NCBI RefSeq assembly: GCF_028769735.1
Contig: NC_088200.1
Coordinates: 73,525,894 to 73,589,893 of the forward strand
Reading direction: 5' to 3'
Source of the DNA: Zonotrichia leucophrys gambelii
Taxonomy: Eukaryota > Chordata > Aves > Passeriformes > Passerellidae
DNA: 64,000 nt
The first letter of the stretch is position 1; each line of letters begins with the position of its first letter. Shown piece after piece: positions 1-14,383 of the stretch. The position numbers and the translations under genes were made by a program. The notes under the pieces are model-generated. The model searched no databases. It was given only the letters and a program-made list of their open reading frames with translations, and was not told the origin of the DNA.

Positions 1-37
1 ATTCTGTGATTCTGTGATTCTGTTATTCTGCGATGAC
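1..37 (+). repeat. CR1 LINE 3' terminal octamer tail, cut by window edge
   Basis: The window opens with about four and a half head-to-tail copies of an octamer of the form ATTCTGTG, decaying to ATTCTGCG. CR1 non-LTR retrotransposons of birds end in a short array of ATTCTRTG at their 3' end, where other LINEs have poly-A. The plus-strand orientation implies that the body of the element lies to the left, outside the window. An independent microsatellite of the same unit cannot be excluded from 37 bases. Confidence 0.6.
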
Positions 38-3000
38 AGCTCAAGAGCAGCACCAGTGCTGTAAATGACACCCACAGGCCTCTGAATCCCTCTGAACCTC
101 TGTGTGTCCCCAGGGGCACAGCCAGGCTTGTAAGTTTGCTTCTGAACCAGCCCGGGATGAAGCTGGCAAGGCACCATGGAGCTCATAAAGCCCAGCCCAG
201 GGCTTACTGCTAAATCAGAGGATTTCACAGGAATAGCTGCTCCAGGATGCTCTATGAATCACACAACAACCCAGGACAGTCAGAAAAACTAAACCACCAG
301 AACATACCTGCTGGCACAGGGGGAAGTGAGGGCAGAAAAGGGAAATTGCCACTAATTTAGGTACAAATACAAGCAGGGAATTTATCAAGGATAAGCCTCT
401 TTCTAGACACAGGAAGCAGTCCAAACTGTACACCGTGGAAGAAAGAAAATCTTTTTCTGTCAAGGGTGAAAGATAATTACCATCCACAGATATAAATTAG
501 TTAAGAGGCGCAATGTATATCAAAACAAGATAGACAGAAGCAGAACTTTTTTTGAAATAGAATTTTTTTTTCTGTTTGCAAGAACATCATCATGGCCATA
601 TCAGTAATACACCATGGGAGGTGTTTTGTGGGTAGAAAATAATCCCTAATTATGCAGAGTTACAAATATCCTTACAACATTAAAAGAACCATTGTTCTGT
701 TATCAGATTTTTATCCTCAGCCCTGGTTCAGACCTTAGAACAGGCTTGGTAGATAACACCTGTGTGAATGAGAACCAGGGAGCCTGTGCCAGGCTCAAAC
801 CATGACAAGGGGTAAGTCCTTGAAGCCTTGCAGAAAACCCTGTGTGCAAGGTCCCTCAGCCTAAATGCTCTGCTTATCAGCTTTCTAACCCATTTCTTTT
901 TGCAGGATTCAGAGTGGTTCATGGGAACATTGCAGATGGTCCCTCCCAAGGGAACGACTAATTGCAAAAGAGGAATTCTTTCCCTGTCAGCTTTATGACT
1001 TGAAATAATATGGGCAAACACACCAACCATCTTCCTTTGGTTGCTAAGAGATCTTAAATTCCAGGCAGTGAAATGGCACAGCGAAGTGTGTGGCTCTGTG
1101 GTGTGCTGTGAGTGGTCCCATGTGTGGTGATGTTACACTGACTAAACTCTAGAGCTGCTCAGACATTTTCTTTTGACACAACAATTTTTTTTCCCCAGGA
1201 AATTCCAAATCTTTGGCACAGAACCTGCCCGGGGATTGCACTGACATCAGCATGAGATATTCAAGAAATGCTCATTTTAACTTCCAAACAAAACTTTTTG
1301 AAGGAAACTCAAATCTCCACGGCTCCTCTCTGTCCCTGTGTCCCTCTTTACCCTGCAGCTTTTCCGTCCATAAGCCAGCTGTGTAACATGGTCTGGTTTG
1401 AAATGCCTTCTCCCAGCCACCAAAACTCAAGCTCTTGGATACTTCAATTTCCATTTTGGGGAGGATTTTGTGTGTCTGTGAGTTTCTCTGCTCAGTCCAA
1501 CTTCCTACCCCAAACTACTGTAGGTTAAATGGTAGAGGTGTGGGGAGGAGAGGGAAGCTGCTGGCTCAGGGTTTTTTTTCTTCTGAGGCATTGTTGGAAA
1601 TCAGAAGGAGCAGAGGCAGGAAAAAAAAAAAAAGGTGTCAGAAAGGCGTGTGTCAACATTAAGAAATTCCAATGTGTGAAGACTCCAAAAGATTCCGAGG
1701 CTGTGTTATTTTTGAAAACATATTCTCCTTGACAAATATACACGTAACTGCACTTAAACTATTGAAAATTAGGGAAAAAAAAATAAAGATCTGTAGAGAC
1801 AACTGTCACAATTAGGTAAGCACAAAGGAGTTGTGCTGGTGAAGGATCTAACAGTGAAATACAGAATAAATCCTGCAGGAGATCTGCAGGTGCACCTCTG
1901 CCTGACAGAACCAAAAATTTTGAACCATATTTTCTAGATGTAGAAGGTTCCTTTGCTATGAAGGAACTACTGGAGAAGGCTGTACTTACTCTTGGTGTCA
2001 CATTTTATAGACAGTGGTCTACAGCAATAAAAATTGGAATAGCACACAAGAGTGTGGAGAAATTGAGGCCCACTTCTAAAGCATCATTTACATGGTAGGG
2101 ATTCTTCATTTCTGTAAAACACAGCAGAGCTGCTTAATTTTTGCATCACTCATTGATTCAGAACAAAATCCCCAAACTAAAAGGACAGCAGAAAAGGCAT
2201 GTTGCTTTTTAGAAGTCTTCCTCTGCCAGGAGTTCTTACAATTCCATCAGGAAGCTCAATAGCATAAAACCATCATTTCCTAACTTTATTGGGATGTGTT
2301 TTGTGAAACATGGTGAGTAGCTCCAGCTTTCCCTGGGATTTCAACACATTCACTGTTTAAAAAGCAACGCGAAAATAAATTGTCTGCTCCCTTACACCCA
2401 TTCAGCAGCACTAAGGTCACAGGTTGCAGGGCCTGAATCAAGCCCAGAATTTGGCCAAAAGGCTGTCCAAATAAACTGGTGGGTTGTTGTGTATGGTGCA
2501 GATGACAAATTATCCCCGGACAGGCAGGCACATGCACTGGGGCTCTGGCTAGGGAATCTTGGAGGCACAATTTGGCTTGCACATGCTCCTGAGTGTTGCA
2601 AGCCTGTTGCCTTAAACACATCTGCACGTCCTAAAATCACAGCTCTTGTCTTTCCAGCCCTGTCTCCTGTAACCTTGCCCAGTCTGGATGACTCCATTAG
2701 TTCAATTGTCATGGATTAATGTAAAACTATGGTTTGGATCCCCCTCTGAAGCTGCTGTTGTACATTTGCCACTGTTTCTCCATATTACAACAAGGCCTCT
2801 GTAGCGCCTGGAGTGTCCTCCATGTGTGTGCCATACGAAAGCCATAATGAAGTCACTGTTCTAACTCAGGAGAAAACTGAGATGACAGCTGAGAAGAAGC
2901 GTCCAGTGTTTTCAGTGAAACCTTTTTTTGCAGCCATCATCAGGGATCTCCCCCTGGTTTTTTCCAGTGGAAGGAATTTTTTGGTGTGTGCTGACACCTT

Positions 3001-4037
3001 ATTCATTTCACATCCAACCTGAAGATGTGGAAATAGCTCCTCTAACGGAGAAGGGCACTGTACAATTTGCTTTAATTCACTTGTAAAAAAATATAAAAAA
3101 AACCTAAATATCAAAGGAGCCAGCTGGTGCCATTCCAGTAGGCAGAATTTGACCATTATTCAGGGAGCACAACAGGAATGTGCACACACATTCACTTTTC
3201 CTACCCACGGGTGAGAGATCCTGACCCCACAGTCACAAAGTCACAGAAATCTCACACCTCTCTCTCAGCATGTTATTAGGACTATCAGGAGTAAAAATTA
3301 TCATTACTTGAGGAACACAACTGAAAACTGTAGTAGATAAAAATTCTTATGTGCTGGTCCATGACTCCCTTAGTTTGCTCTTACAGTGATTTTCTTCTTT
3401 GCAGTGATTGCAGTCTCGTTAATTAAATCTCATTTATGTTTTTAAAAGCAAATAATTCTATTTCTCTATGCTTTACATTTCATTAGCAGATCTTAAGAGA
3501 AATGTATTAAATAAGACATCTGAAATTTTGTGCATAATTGTAATTTTTTTTTTTAACCAGAAACAGTCTTTACCAAAGACTTTTTAGTGAGAACTGAGCA
3601 ATCCAGATCACACTGGTTAGCACCGATCATAAGATAAAGGACAAGAGATCTTCAACAGCATTTTTAACATCAAGAAGAGAAACTTTTGCAAGTCACAAGA
3701 TGTTCTTGGGAATCTTTGATTTTTAGTTGAATTGCAATCCAGGAATTAAATAAAGTTTTTGAGAAATGCCATTGATCTTAACCCTGGACATATATATAAG
3801 TAGACTGACATGGACAGTAACAGCATAACCAAAAGATCACACTATTTCATGGAGCTGCTAAGCCCTTTACCTGTCAAAAGCTTTCAAACTTTAAACGAAC
3901 ACCTTGACAAATTAATTTCTTCCCAGCCCCTTATGAAATAATATATTTTTTTCTTTAACAGAGCAATTTTTTTCCTCTCCCAAAGAACATTTGTCACCTA
4001 TATCATACCCACCAAGCTCCTTTCATCCTTCACTATG
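38..4037. other. AT-rich unique DNA, no gene seen
   Basis: No exon, RNA gene or recognisable mobile element was found here. Open frames are about 110 codons or shorter, overlap one another on both strands and show no family resemblance, so I treat them as chance. Short A and T runs occur (for example near 1621 and 3542). The 3400-3560 part is very AT-rich and lacks repeats; it could hold a conserved non-coding element, but that cannot be judged from one sequence. Confidence 0.6.
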
Positions 4038-4084
4038 GCTGCCCCATCTCTGGAGGTGTCCAAGGCCAGGCTGGCATGGGGTCT
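4038..4084 (+). repeat. Short CR1 fragment from the ORF2 C-terminus
   Basis: About 47 bases read as the end of a CR1 second open reading frame. In one frame they give PSLEVSKARLAWG, close to the PSLEVFKARLDGA motif near the end of avian CR1 ORF2. Neither flank continues as CR1, so this is an isolated old scrap. The orientation is plus. It is short enough that it should be confirmed with a profile search. Confidence 0.5.
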
Positions 4085-5580
4085 ATAGGGGTATTCGTAA
4101 CTCAGGGAATACTGTGACATAAGGATTGTAGAGAACTCAGGTGAGGTTCAGCATTTCTTCACTTACCTGCTTATTAATGGTAAGTGCAAAATCCTGTCTC
4201 TTCTGGGGCAGCATTTAAAAAAAAAATTCCACTCCAATGAAGCTCCACTGATGGCAAGACCATTACTCCTGAATCAAACCAGAGGGAAGAAAAATTAGGA
4301 ACCAATAGTATGAAATGTACTCTCTTGCTTCCTGATTTCTTTAACTTTAAGGCTATCTATTTTCTTTATCACATTTATGGTGATCCAGCCCCAAGACTGT
4401 ATTACTCCAAACTGGGATTTTGCATGAAATTAGTAAGAAAATGTAGTAGCTGGATTTGTCTATAAGGTTTGATCTGCAGACACTTGGTCACGCATAAAAA
4501 GCACGCAAGAGGGAACTGGCAGAGCATAATGACATCATCTAACCAACTAAACCCAGCTTGGAAATATTATTAGTATTTCATGCTTTCAATTTTTTTCCCC
4601 ATAAATCCACGCTTTAAATATTCAATTTAAAATTAACTTGCAAAGAAAACCCAGGGCAGAATTGTGGCCTGGTTGATTTCTTGCACAAGTGCTCAAAATC
4701 TGATTGTAGGAAGTGAATGGGAATATTCCATTAACATCATTGAATTAAAACTGACTTCTGAATTTCAATGAATGCTCACAGACCTTTTTTTTCCGTTTGC
4801 TCTGGTATGCACATACCACTCATTCTTGGCTCAGAGCTGCAGAGCTGAACACATTAGACATGGTGACTACTAAACGTGGCTGGTCTTTGAATCCCTCCAA
4901 ATTATAGATCAGGACAGGAACAGCCAAAAATTACTGTAATTACAGAAAGGTTGAACTGCACCTATTTCAGTGTTTATACCTTTCAGAAAAGATCTGCTGA
5001 GAAATACCCTGCATGCACATAGAGGAACAAACTGCCTACCTTAGAATTTGACTAAGTACATTTTAAAAGCATTAAACCCCATCATTCTCAAACCAAAACA
5101 TACTTTTGGTGGTTTTCAGCCTAACTAGTCATTTTCTGCACTAGTTGAAAAAAACAGTTCCAGAAAGTTTTTGATGTCAATGCCATTCCTGCTGCTCCTC
5201 TGCATGAAAATGGTGATTACACTTCTCCAAGAACCCCTTATGCAATGCTTAATTCTGTCAGCTACACCAAAATATTCCAGTTCTGCAGGGAACATGGCTG
5301 CTCAAGGTAAGTCCTGGAGCAACATTGCTCTGCCATGCACATACAAACTTCTGATGCCTTCCTCTGGGTAAACAGATTTTAGAATAATTTTCTCCCTCTC
5401 CCAGTAGCCAAGTAAGAAGTTTGTGTTTTCTTGTTGACTTATTTTCCTCGGTTCTGTAAGTGGGTTTCCACATGAAGTTGGAGCATGGGTAGAAATCTAG
5501 AAATGGAGAGACTTCTGCTTTTATGCTTATTCTGTCCAGGATAGTGATGTATTACTGTGAAATTTTAATAATCAAAGGTA

Positions 5581-5610
5581 AAAACAAAATAAAACAAAAC
5601 AAAACAAAAA
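5581..5610 (+). repeat. (AAAAC)n microsatellite
   Basis: Thirty bases made of A with a single C or T every fifth base, giving repeated AAAAC with one AAAAT variant. This is a simple sequence tract with no associated element recognised. Confidence 0.85.
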
Positions 5611-5963
5611 GCCCAGGTCAGCATATCAGAAACATGTAATGAAAAAACCCTCATAATTTTTGTTTGAAGAGCTAGAAGAACTCAGTGTGATGGGTTTTGA
5701 CAAACATCAGGTTTTCTTGTATAATGGAAAAATCTCACCTATTGTTTTTGCTGTGATATTTAAATTCAGAAAAAGCAGCTTGTTAGCTGCATGCAATATA
5801 GCCTGTCTTTGACTAAGGTTTGATTATAACGAATTTCAGGGATTATTTCAAGATTATGTCAAAGCATTGGATACTTTCCAAAGTGAAAGTTTTTCTAAGT
5901 CACTTCTCTGTAATTCCAAAAAAACCTCGACAATTAGTGTTCAGTAAATTTATGTACAATTGA

Positions 5964-5994
5964 AATATAAATCAATATAAATCAATATAAATCA
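5964..5994 (+). repeat. Decamer tandem repeat, about three copies
   Basis: A 10-bp unit of the form AATATAAATC is repeated about three times head to tail with no length change. Too short for a function to be suggested. Confidence 0.8.
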
Positions 5995-7317
5995 AACCTC
6001 CATTGGATATGCATAAGGAAATGGGAGAGAAGACAAGATGCTGCTGCCCCATCACAAGGACAAAACCTTCTCTTGGTCAGAATAGTTCACTAAAGAGGAG
6101 AACTCCTGCCCACAGAAATCAAAACATCAATGCCCTTTTCCTGATAAGATAATTTGCCCACCAGAGCAGCCCTGATATCAGGGTGGGTTGGTTTTCTAAA
6201 ATGTGTTTTGCACTGAGCTTTAGGAGTTCTGCAACTCCAGAATTGTTGGAGACTACTGTCTTCTACAAATGTTCAGTAAGGTCATCATTTTTGGAGACAA
6301 GGATGCAAAGCCATGATCTATCCTAAAACTGGGCCAGGAAAACCAAACTTATTCCTGTCAAAGGTTCATTAAATCCTTTTTATAAGACCTTACAGTGATG
6401 GTGACCCTCCAACAGTTATAATCCATTCCTAGCTCTTTTCAGCAGCAGTAAGAGGATGTTTTTTAAGACTCTTCAGGCATCCAAGTAAAACACTAAAAAA
6501 ATTAAATTTAGTGTGGCAGAGCTGCAAGCACACCATGTGAGTTCAACTCACCCAGACTTCCTAACTTGGGTGTCTGTGTCTTCTGCTCTGTGCATTGAAG
6601 CACACTGGGGCTGATTGAAAATGAAAAGGGTTTTCCACAAAAGTGTTTAAAGCTGATTAACTTCAAACAGCTCTAAAATGATGATTTTAAAACAAACAAG
6701 CAAAGAAAATATTTTATTTCTCCCTGCATTTTGTCATTGAAAAAAACACCAGAAAACTTCAAAACAGGTTTTCAAAACTTACAAGATAATTATATTATGC
6801 AGGAAAATCCCAAGGTTTTGGCAAATTGAAATAGTAAGTAATTTCTTTATTTCGATGACAGCAGAAAATTGAGAGATGCAAACTTTTCCAATAAAAAAAT
6901 TGTCAGTATTTTTTTCCAAGTCATTTAAATCACATTTACTAACACAGACACACACAGAAAAAGGATGCAACAATAGCTCTTTTCATGAAGAACAGCCACC
7001 ATCTGGTTTGTATATTGAAAGGGGATGACTCAAATGAAGAAGCAACTGGTCACAGCAACAGTTCAGCAGGTTTTATGCAAAAATGAGAAATATGTGGGAA
7101 GGATCCAAAAAAGCTTTAAGGAAGAAACTGGCCTTGGTTTCTACCTCATCTAGACATGTGTGAGATGTACTTTTGCCAGTGCTGCTTCCTATATCAGTGG
7201 TCTATTGTGGAACTTCATGGTGGACATGTCTCCCTCTATATTTTCTTGACCTCCTTGGAGACAAAAACTGTCAATGCTATCAACAGAACTTGCCAAGAGG
7301 ATGCTTGAAAGGCTCCC

Positions 7318-7339
7318 TTTTTTTTTTTTTTTTTTTTTT
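7318..7339 (+). repeat. T22 homopolymer
   Basis: Twenty-two consecutive T bases. On the minus strand this would be a poly-A tail-like run, but no retroposed gene body is visible on the adjoining side. Confidence 0.9.
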
Positions 7340-8228
7340 GTTCCAGCATGAAAAGCAGCAACACATTTAGGAGAAAATTTCTGCCGTAAGGTCTTGTTTT
7401 ACTTCTTCTTCTATTTTTTTTTTTTAATTTTATATGCTTTCATTTACATCTCCGTGTGGTTTTTTTGCTCCTCTTGCTGAATTTCTTGCTGGCTCAGAAT
7501 GAGCACAGCTCTGTGTGTCACTGTACCAAGCCCATCACTGTCTCTCCATCCCTGCCCACGCCTCCTGCTCTGGGAGGAATCCATCAGGAATTTTCTGCTC
7601 CAAGCTGCTGCCATCACAGACACACACCCTGCTTCAGGTAAAAGCTTCCCATGTGATCCAAGAGGACATCCCTCATGTAAATTCAGCAGCAAATTATCAC
7701 CCTCCCACCAAAATCCAGAGCAACAAGAAAGGAAAACGCTGATACAGGAATTTTTATGTAGGAGTTCATCAGAAAAAAAAAAGAATCATGGCGTTCAATC
7801 CTCTGATCCTCTTCGGCACTAAAGCAGTAAGGATATTTTCCCCTCTCCTTCCTTCATCAGAAAATGAATTTATGCACAGGTTGGGAACCAGTTTTGGTTT
7901 TGACAGCCTTCCACAGGTACATGCACATACCATGCATTCCACCAGCTCAGGCAGAACTGCCAGAAACCTGCAAGAACTGGAGGATCAGGCTCCATATTGC
8001 TAAGATTATATCAAAATATTGTTGGGAGTCTGCTGGAATTTTTGTGAGGTTAGCAGTTTGAAGACTTAAGATGTGTCAGGTTAAACTGATTAATCACCTT
8101 CTTATAGCTGCAAGAAGCATTATGAGGCACTGTTGGGAAAAGAGCAGGGCTCACCAGAGAGAGCATCAGCTTTGGAAAAACCTGAGGAGTTTTCTCAATG
8201 GAAAAATTGACAGAACACTTGAAAGATA

Positions 8229-8252
8229 AATTATATGCTGAATTATATGCTG
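8229..8252 (+). repeat. Exact 12-bp tandem duplication
   Basis: The 12-mer AATTATATGCTG occurs twice in direct succession without mismatch. It looks like a recent local slippage duplication. Confidence 0.85.
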
Positions 8253-11200
8253 TATGCAATTTATCTAAAAGCACTTTTTCAAATACATCACTGAGAATGT
8301 TGCCTGTTTTCCAGAGCCAAGAGGTTTGTAACTGATGTTTCCCTCCTGATCACCAGCACTGGAAGTAGAACATGGAAAGGAAATAAAAGCAACAAGGATG
8401 CTGTACTTCTGTGGTCCTCTGCTGTCTATTGTGATACCATGGGATAGGATTCATCAGGTGCATAATTTTTGGTTAAAATGATACTCTGAGTTCTGTCTGC
8501 ATGATTCTCATTGATTTTCACAAAATCATTGACGATTTAAACTATTTGTGTCTTAGGAACAAATTGGACTTTTTAGAGATGCAGAAAATACAATTCCTGA
8601 TAGTGCAGTTTGAAAGACTCAATTGCACAATTCAAAGTTCATTTGTTCATATTACTAAACTTTCATTGATTCATTGCAGAGAAAGGCTGGATTTTTTCTT
8701 CAGAAAAAACACAATAAAAATTTTAAGTTGTCCACAGAAGAGAGAATATTTTGCTCTTCCCATCACATTCATTTCTTCCTGTACCATTTGTTTGTCAGGG
8801 AAGGCCTGGATTTTCTCCAAGCACACTGCATCCCAGGCAAAGAGTGATGGCTGTGTGGAGCACAGCAGAAAAGGCTGCCCTGCTTTTGCTGGCTGGAACA
8901 AAACTCACTTCAAAGCCCTAAAAAAGGTTCAAGCCTGCCCTTAGTCTGAGGTTATTTCCATGGGTCCTGGATTACCAAGGTAAAGGCACAGTGCTGGAAA
9001 CCCCTGACTGACTCTGCATGTAGGCAGCTCACTGAGGCCTGATGAATAACGCAGTGAAACCTAACCAGACAACTCCTTTGAGAAACATTTAAATAAGGAG
9101 AACAGACCCACTTGCTCTTTCTACAGTCCCACCTTGCCAGCCGAGGGCAAATATTTCTTCTACAGCAGAGAGAAAGTTCAGAGTGCTCAGTTAAAGGAGG
9201 GACCATCAGCTCCATGCAGGTCCATAACACTGTTCCAATCACAGCAGTGGGACACGAGGCACACTGGGGCCACATTTCCAGGGATCTGGTCCAGCTTATC
9301 ATCAGCAGGAGCAGGGAGGGAGGATATTGCATCTGCACTCTCTTTTGAGGCCCATCTGCACTGTCAAAGCAGAATGACTGAGCCATGGTGTTTGGGAGAG
9401 CTGGAGATGCTATGACAAATACCAGGCGTGCAAAACACCCTTTACAGCACCATTATTATCCAAACTGGTTCTTAGGAGCAATAAAAAATACCATAAGGGC
9501 AGCTAGGAAAACATCATTGAGTCAGATACAGGGAGCAATGCCAAAAACAAGTGAACAAATTTAGTTCTTGCAGCAATACTGTAAAGTAGCTGTTTTCCTG
9601 AGGTATCTGTTGCTTCTTTTCACACTTTCTTAGCACACTTCATATTCCAGGTTAGCAGCTTTGGTGTGCCTTTGATCTCAGTAGCAACAGGGGAATTGCC
9701 AGTTAAATTGTCACTTTCTCAAACTCCCTGTCAAAGACACATCTTCTCTCACATGCAAAATCAACAGCGCTTAGTCAGATTAAGTGTAGGATTAGTAACA
9801 GGGTATGGATGTTTGTATTCATTGATTTTATTTTTCTCTTGTTTTAAAAAAAAAATTCCATAACTGTGATTATTAGGCTTAAGCATCTCTTCCTCTCATG
9901 AAAGAGAGCAATCTAAATTCTTGTTGGTATCCACATTTTCACAAGTATTTGAGGCCTACTATTTCTAAGGTGAAAAATAGACTAAAAATAAGAGTGTGCT
10001 TTTAAAAAATCTTCTGCTGGGGAAGTGATGCTCCACTCCCACCTGATTGTCTGTAAAAACAAATCTTTAAGAGATCCTTAAGCATGGGTCACATTCTTCA
10101 TGAGCATACAAGAACTGTGACTCTGCTTGCAGGTGCTGTCATGGAAAAGAAGGAGTAATTGTACAAAAGGCTCAATCAAATTTTACTTGGGAACTATGAA
10201 AAGGTCTGGGTTTATTCTTGGGGTTGAAATTTGTGGTCAGAGCTCCGTTGCTAGTTATTCTCTGTCATCATGAAGTCAGTGGTTCTGTCAAGCCATTTGC
10301 TTCCTCATCTCCACACAGTCAGGAATTGGTGGAATTCCTTAAATGGAAGGATGGAAGGTTAAAAAGCAGAAGAGCAGACACAATCATGCTGAGCAGCCCT
10401 TGATGGTGACAGAATCCTCCCTGAAATCAAATGGATTATCTTCAGTGTAAATTACACTTCAAGCTTTTGAGGCTTCCAGAGACCAGCCCCAGGTGTTGTT
10501 TAGGTGGTAGCCACAACCAACAAAAGCTTGGAAAACCAGGAGTCTCCATGGCTTCCATGCCATACCACTTTCCACAGAGCATGTCCCACTAAGTGCTCAA
10601 TGAATGCAGAAGACCTACACAGGGGAGAGAAAGAGCATTTCTAAATAGACTCCACATCTTCAAGGAGCTGTACAATGACCCAAAAATCTCACCTTGAGCA
10701 GAAATTGTATGTTACAGGCGTCCTGTCATTAGCAGTTCTGATGGAAAGAAAGGATGACATTGAAAAAAAAAAATCAGGCTAAATATGCCAGAGCTGGATT
10801 ATTTTCTTCTCCCAATTACTGCAAATCTGGCCCAGCACTGTCTGCACAAAGCAAGGAGGTGAGGACTAGTAGGAAGCAAGAACTACTTCCATTTAACTGT
10901 CCAAAGCAGTAAGAACCAAACCAGGTATAATCAATATGACACATGAAGCGAGACATTTTATGAATGCACTTCTTCTAAATACTCACTTGGATAAAGAAGA
11001 AGCTAAATATTAAAGAAATCTCCCTAAAAAAGAAGAAAAAAAGACAATTTTAGATGCCCCAGACAAAAGTGTGTAAATACTGTATGTAAGAGGAGTGGTG
11101 GGACACTGATTGGTAACATGGAGCTGGATTTTGACTTTATTTTAAGCAGAAGGAATTCCAAACTGCAACCAACAAGTTTATGCCTATTGATTCTTACTAT

Positions 11201-12153
11201 CTCCCTATATTTCTAACTCTGGTGTAATACTACTAAAGGTGGAAAAAACACAGCAGGACTTGGTTTAGGCTGCTGGAGAGCTGCATTTGTTCTTTTGTCA
11301 CCAAGCTGGAGATGAAAGTTGTAATCACACCTTCTTGCAGAGACATACACAGACCTGAGGGATCACTCAGGGTGGCACACCTGGAGAAAGACAGTTCTGA
11401 GTGGAGGTGCAGTGACAGTGCAAAACCTCAGGAGAGAGAAGGAAATAGCAACATTTTTCGTGATGGTCTCCAGAATGATGGAGAAAAAGAGCAGCAGTCT
11501 GTCTCCCACCCCATTAAAAGCTCACCCACTGATACTCTGCTTTCTTCCTTGCTTCACATACCTCTGAAGCAGCTAAAAGCAGATTTAGTAGCATGCTGTC
11601 ACACAGCTCAGCATTGGCAAGAGCAGGCACACTCCTTTCAGTTTGACAAAGGAGACCCATGAATTCCCTCTAAGAGATTCAAAGACTTTTCCAGGTAGTT
11701 ACCTGTTCAAAGTCTGTGGGGAGATAGCAGGGGAGGAGTTTTGCCTTCCCCCATTATCTCTTCTCAGACAGTGAACAATGATGAGTTCTCCCTCCTGACA
11801 GAGCTTTGGGAAGGGAATCCATGGAAAGCTGGAGCCCTGTACACAGCACACACAACATGAGAGACCTCCTGGCGCCCAGCACTTGCCAGGACTAAACGAG
11901 ATACCCCAAAGTTTCTCTCTTTCTGAGTTTGGGAGCAGCTGCCTGATGCTGAAGCCACAGCACATCAACTTCTGTGCCTGCTGGCATTTTAAGTGGTGGT
12001 GGCTGCTTTCAGTGCTGGCACTTCCTCAGTCCCAGATGTTCAGTGATGTTTTCACTGACTGCAGTGAGTCTAGTGAGTCTTGTTCCCCATCCACCTCCAC
12101 CAAGAGAAAACAACTTTACAAGCCAGATGGGACTTGGAAGCTCTCTCTAAACT

Positions 12154-12189
12154 CAGATATGTGTTAGATAACAGATATGTGTTAGATAA
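12154..12189 (+). repeat. Exact 18-bp tandem duplication
   Basis: An 18-bp unit beginning CAGATATGTG and ending TTAGATAA is present twice with no mismatch. No other feature is linked to it. Confidence 0.85.
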
Positions 12190-14383
12190 CTGGGGTGAGG
12201 GACAGCACACAGGCTTTCCTCTGGGCATACTGATCTGGGTGAGCTGCAAGGGCTGCAGTCTCCATAGCAGGCAACATGAATCCTGAGCAGGGTTGGGTTT
12301 TTTGCAATTCTGCATGTCCCCAGCATTTCCAAGGTCAGGTTGACAGTCACATTTTGAAACCATGGTCACAGAGAAGCCAAAGTTGGGATCTGACTGTAGG
12401 GTGGAAAGCCATCCTCACCAGGACATGGAGGTGTTCACACATGGACTCACACCCAGGCCTTTAATCACTGCTGCTGAATGATTTCTTCTCTGGATGGTGA
12501 CCAAGGGAGTGGGTGAAATCACATTTCAGTCTCCAGGCACTCTGACATCTCACCGGGCCTTCTCCTGGAGATGAATTTGCAGAGCTCTCCATCCACAGGC
12601 AATGGTTGGATCACCATTGTTGAGATTCCTTCTCCTCTGTGGATGAGTTTCTGGTATCCTTGTGCACATCTGCCAGCAACTCACTTCACAGGTGGTTTCA
12701 CAAGTTCAGACGAGATGTAAATGGGTTATTCACCAAAATTCATCAAGGTGGAATAAGGCTTTGCATATGAATAACACAGGCATGCTTATGTCAGCATACG
12801 ATTTATCCTTGATGCCAGATTTTTGGAAAAAGATAGTCAAGAAGAGTGAGAAACTGTGCACTAACCCTGTAAGACCTTATTGAGTATCTCTTGATCACTA
12901 TTTGGTTTTTTAACAGATCTTTTATGTACAATTCTCTTTTAGACAAATGAAATTCTTGTAACTATGCCCACTCAAACTCGTTAAACAGATTTTGTGTACA
13001 ACTGCTTAATTTTATTTATTTAATCATTCAAAACCAAGCCTATATAAAGTGAAAGGTAGAAAGCCAGTTTAAAGGAAGTACATGAATAATCAGTTTCTGT
13101 CTTTTGAGTAACTCTTAAGCATTACCTAAAAGAATCTGAAATTTGCTTCACACTAACTGTCTAAAACAGCAACTTAGAAAGAGACCCTTTAAAAACAAAT
13201 ATTGGAAATGCTTAGTAAAGTGGGTTAAAGAGTCTTTGAATTAGTAAGAGTGGGGTGCATTTCCATGTTTTTGTTCACGAAGGAGAAGAAGGGATTTCTG
13301 AGAACCCAGAAAGTGTTTGGGTGCAAAACTTCCTTGTTTAGTCATCTGCAAAAATTAACTAAATTGAGTGTGACATTGTGTTGTGTGTGTAAAGACATGT
13401 CATGAGAAGATAGGTAAAATGACAGGCTAATTAGTATCTATTACAAATTAATTTTTTTTTTAAAAAAGGCCAAATGCAAATTATTGGTCTTAACTTTCAT
13501 TGGTAGTCATGAAGACTTTAGCATAATAAGAATTTCTACTCCATGGAATTGACACAGATTTCACCATTTTTCAGTAAAATGTAGAATGGGACTCTCTGAT
13601 GATGAAATAATTTAATACAGCTGTGCTGTGTATATGTTATAAGCAGCCCTTTCTTCTGTCTCTAAAGAGTTAAATAATTTAATTTCTGAATCTGCATTAT
13701 ACTGCACTATAAAAGTCTTTGTAATTCAGTAAATTTTGCTGTTCAATACAACAATTTTTAGTTTAATAACCCCACAGTTCTCTAAAACTTCCTAAAAACC
13801 CCAAAGTTTCAAGTATCACCATGTGTTAAATGTTGACTTTATTCCCCTTACAGAAATCACTCATACTGATCTGGAGTAATGTTGGTGTGGTCATGATATA
13901 TTCTTGTACATTCCAATGTGTAAATAGGTCCACATTTTCCTGCAATTGTTTTAAACTGTCAAGACTACTGTAATCCAATATTTCTAATAAGATTCATCTG
14001 TATCTTGCATAAACAGAGCTGCAGCAAATTGGACTTCACAAGGAAGAAAATGAGCTTAGTTAAGCGAAGATTTATTTTTGCATTAAGCACTCTTGGACCA
14101 CCATACTCTGAGAAGATGCAAATACTGACCATGAATCTGGGATCTTGGACTGGACATTCAACATTCTGTTCCTAGAGGAGATCATCTCTCTTGGGAACTG
14201 TCAGAAATAAATATTTTTCAGTAATAAACTGGAGTTCACAGTTGTCCACCCACCAGTGAAGGTGTTGGGTGAGGGTGACCTAACAAAGTCACCTGGAAGC
14301 TGCTGATGCTTCCTGCCCTCCCTCTGGCTGCAGAATGACCTGGCTATGCTTATTTCCCAGCTGTACACAACAAATGGTCCTTG

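Larger units (their letters stand above)
4085..14383. other. Unique DNA with a few microsatellites, no gene seen
   Basis: Ten kilobases without a supportable gene. The longest open frames (8501-8944 on the plus strand, 147 codons; 8952-9386 on the minus strand, 144 codons) match no family I know. Simple repeats inside the stretch are listed separately. The segment 13360-13780 is AT-rich, repeat-poor and free of long frames; it is one of the more plausible places for conserved regulatory DNA, but I have no direct evidence. Confidence 0.55.

Noticed and set aside
8501..8944. A 147-codon plus-strand frame
   Set aside because: No domain, no splice signals at its ends, and a composition expected for AT-rich chance frames.
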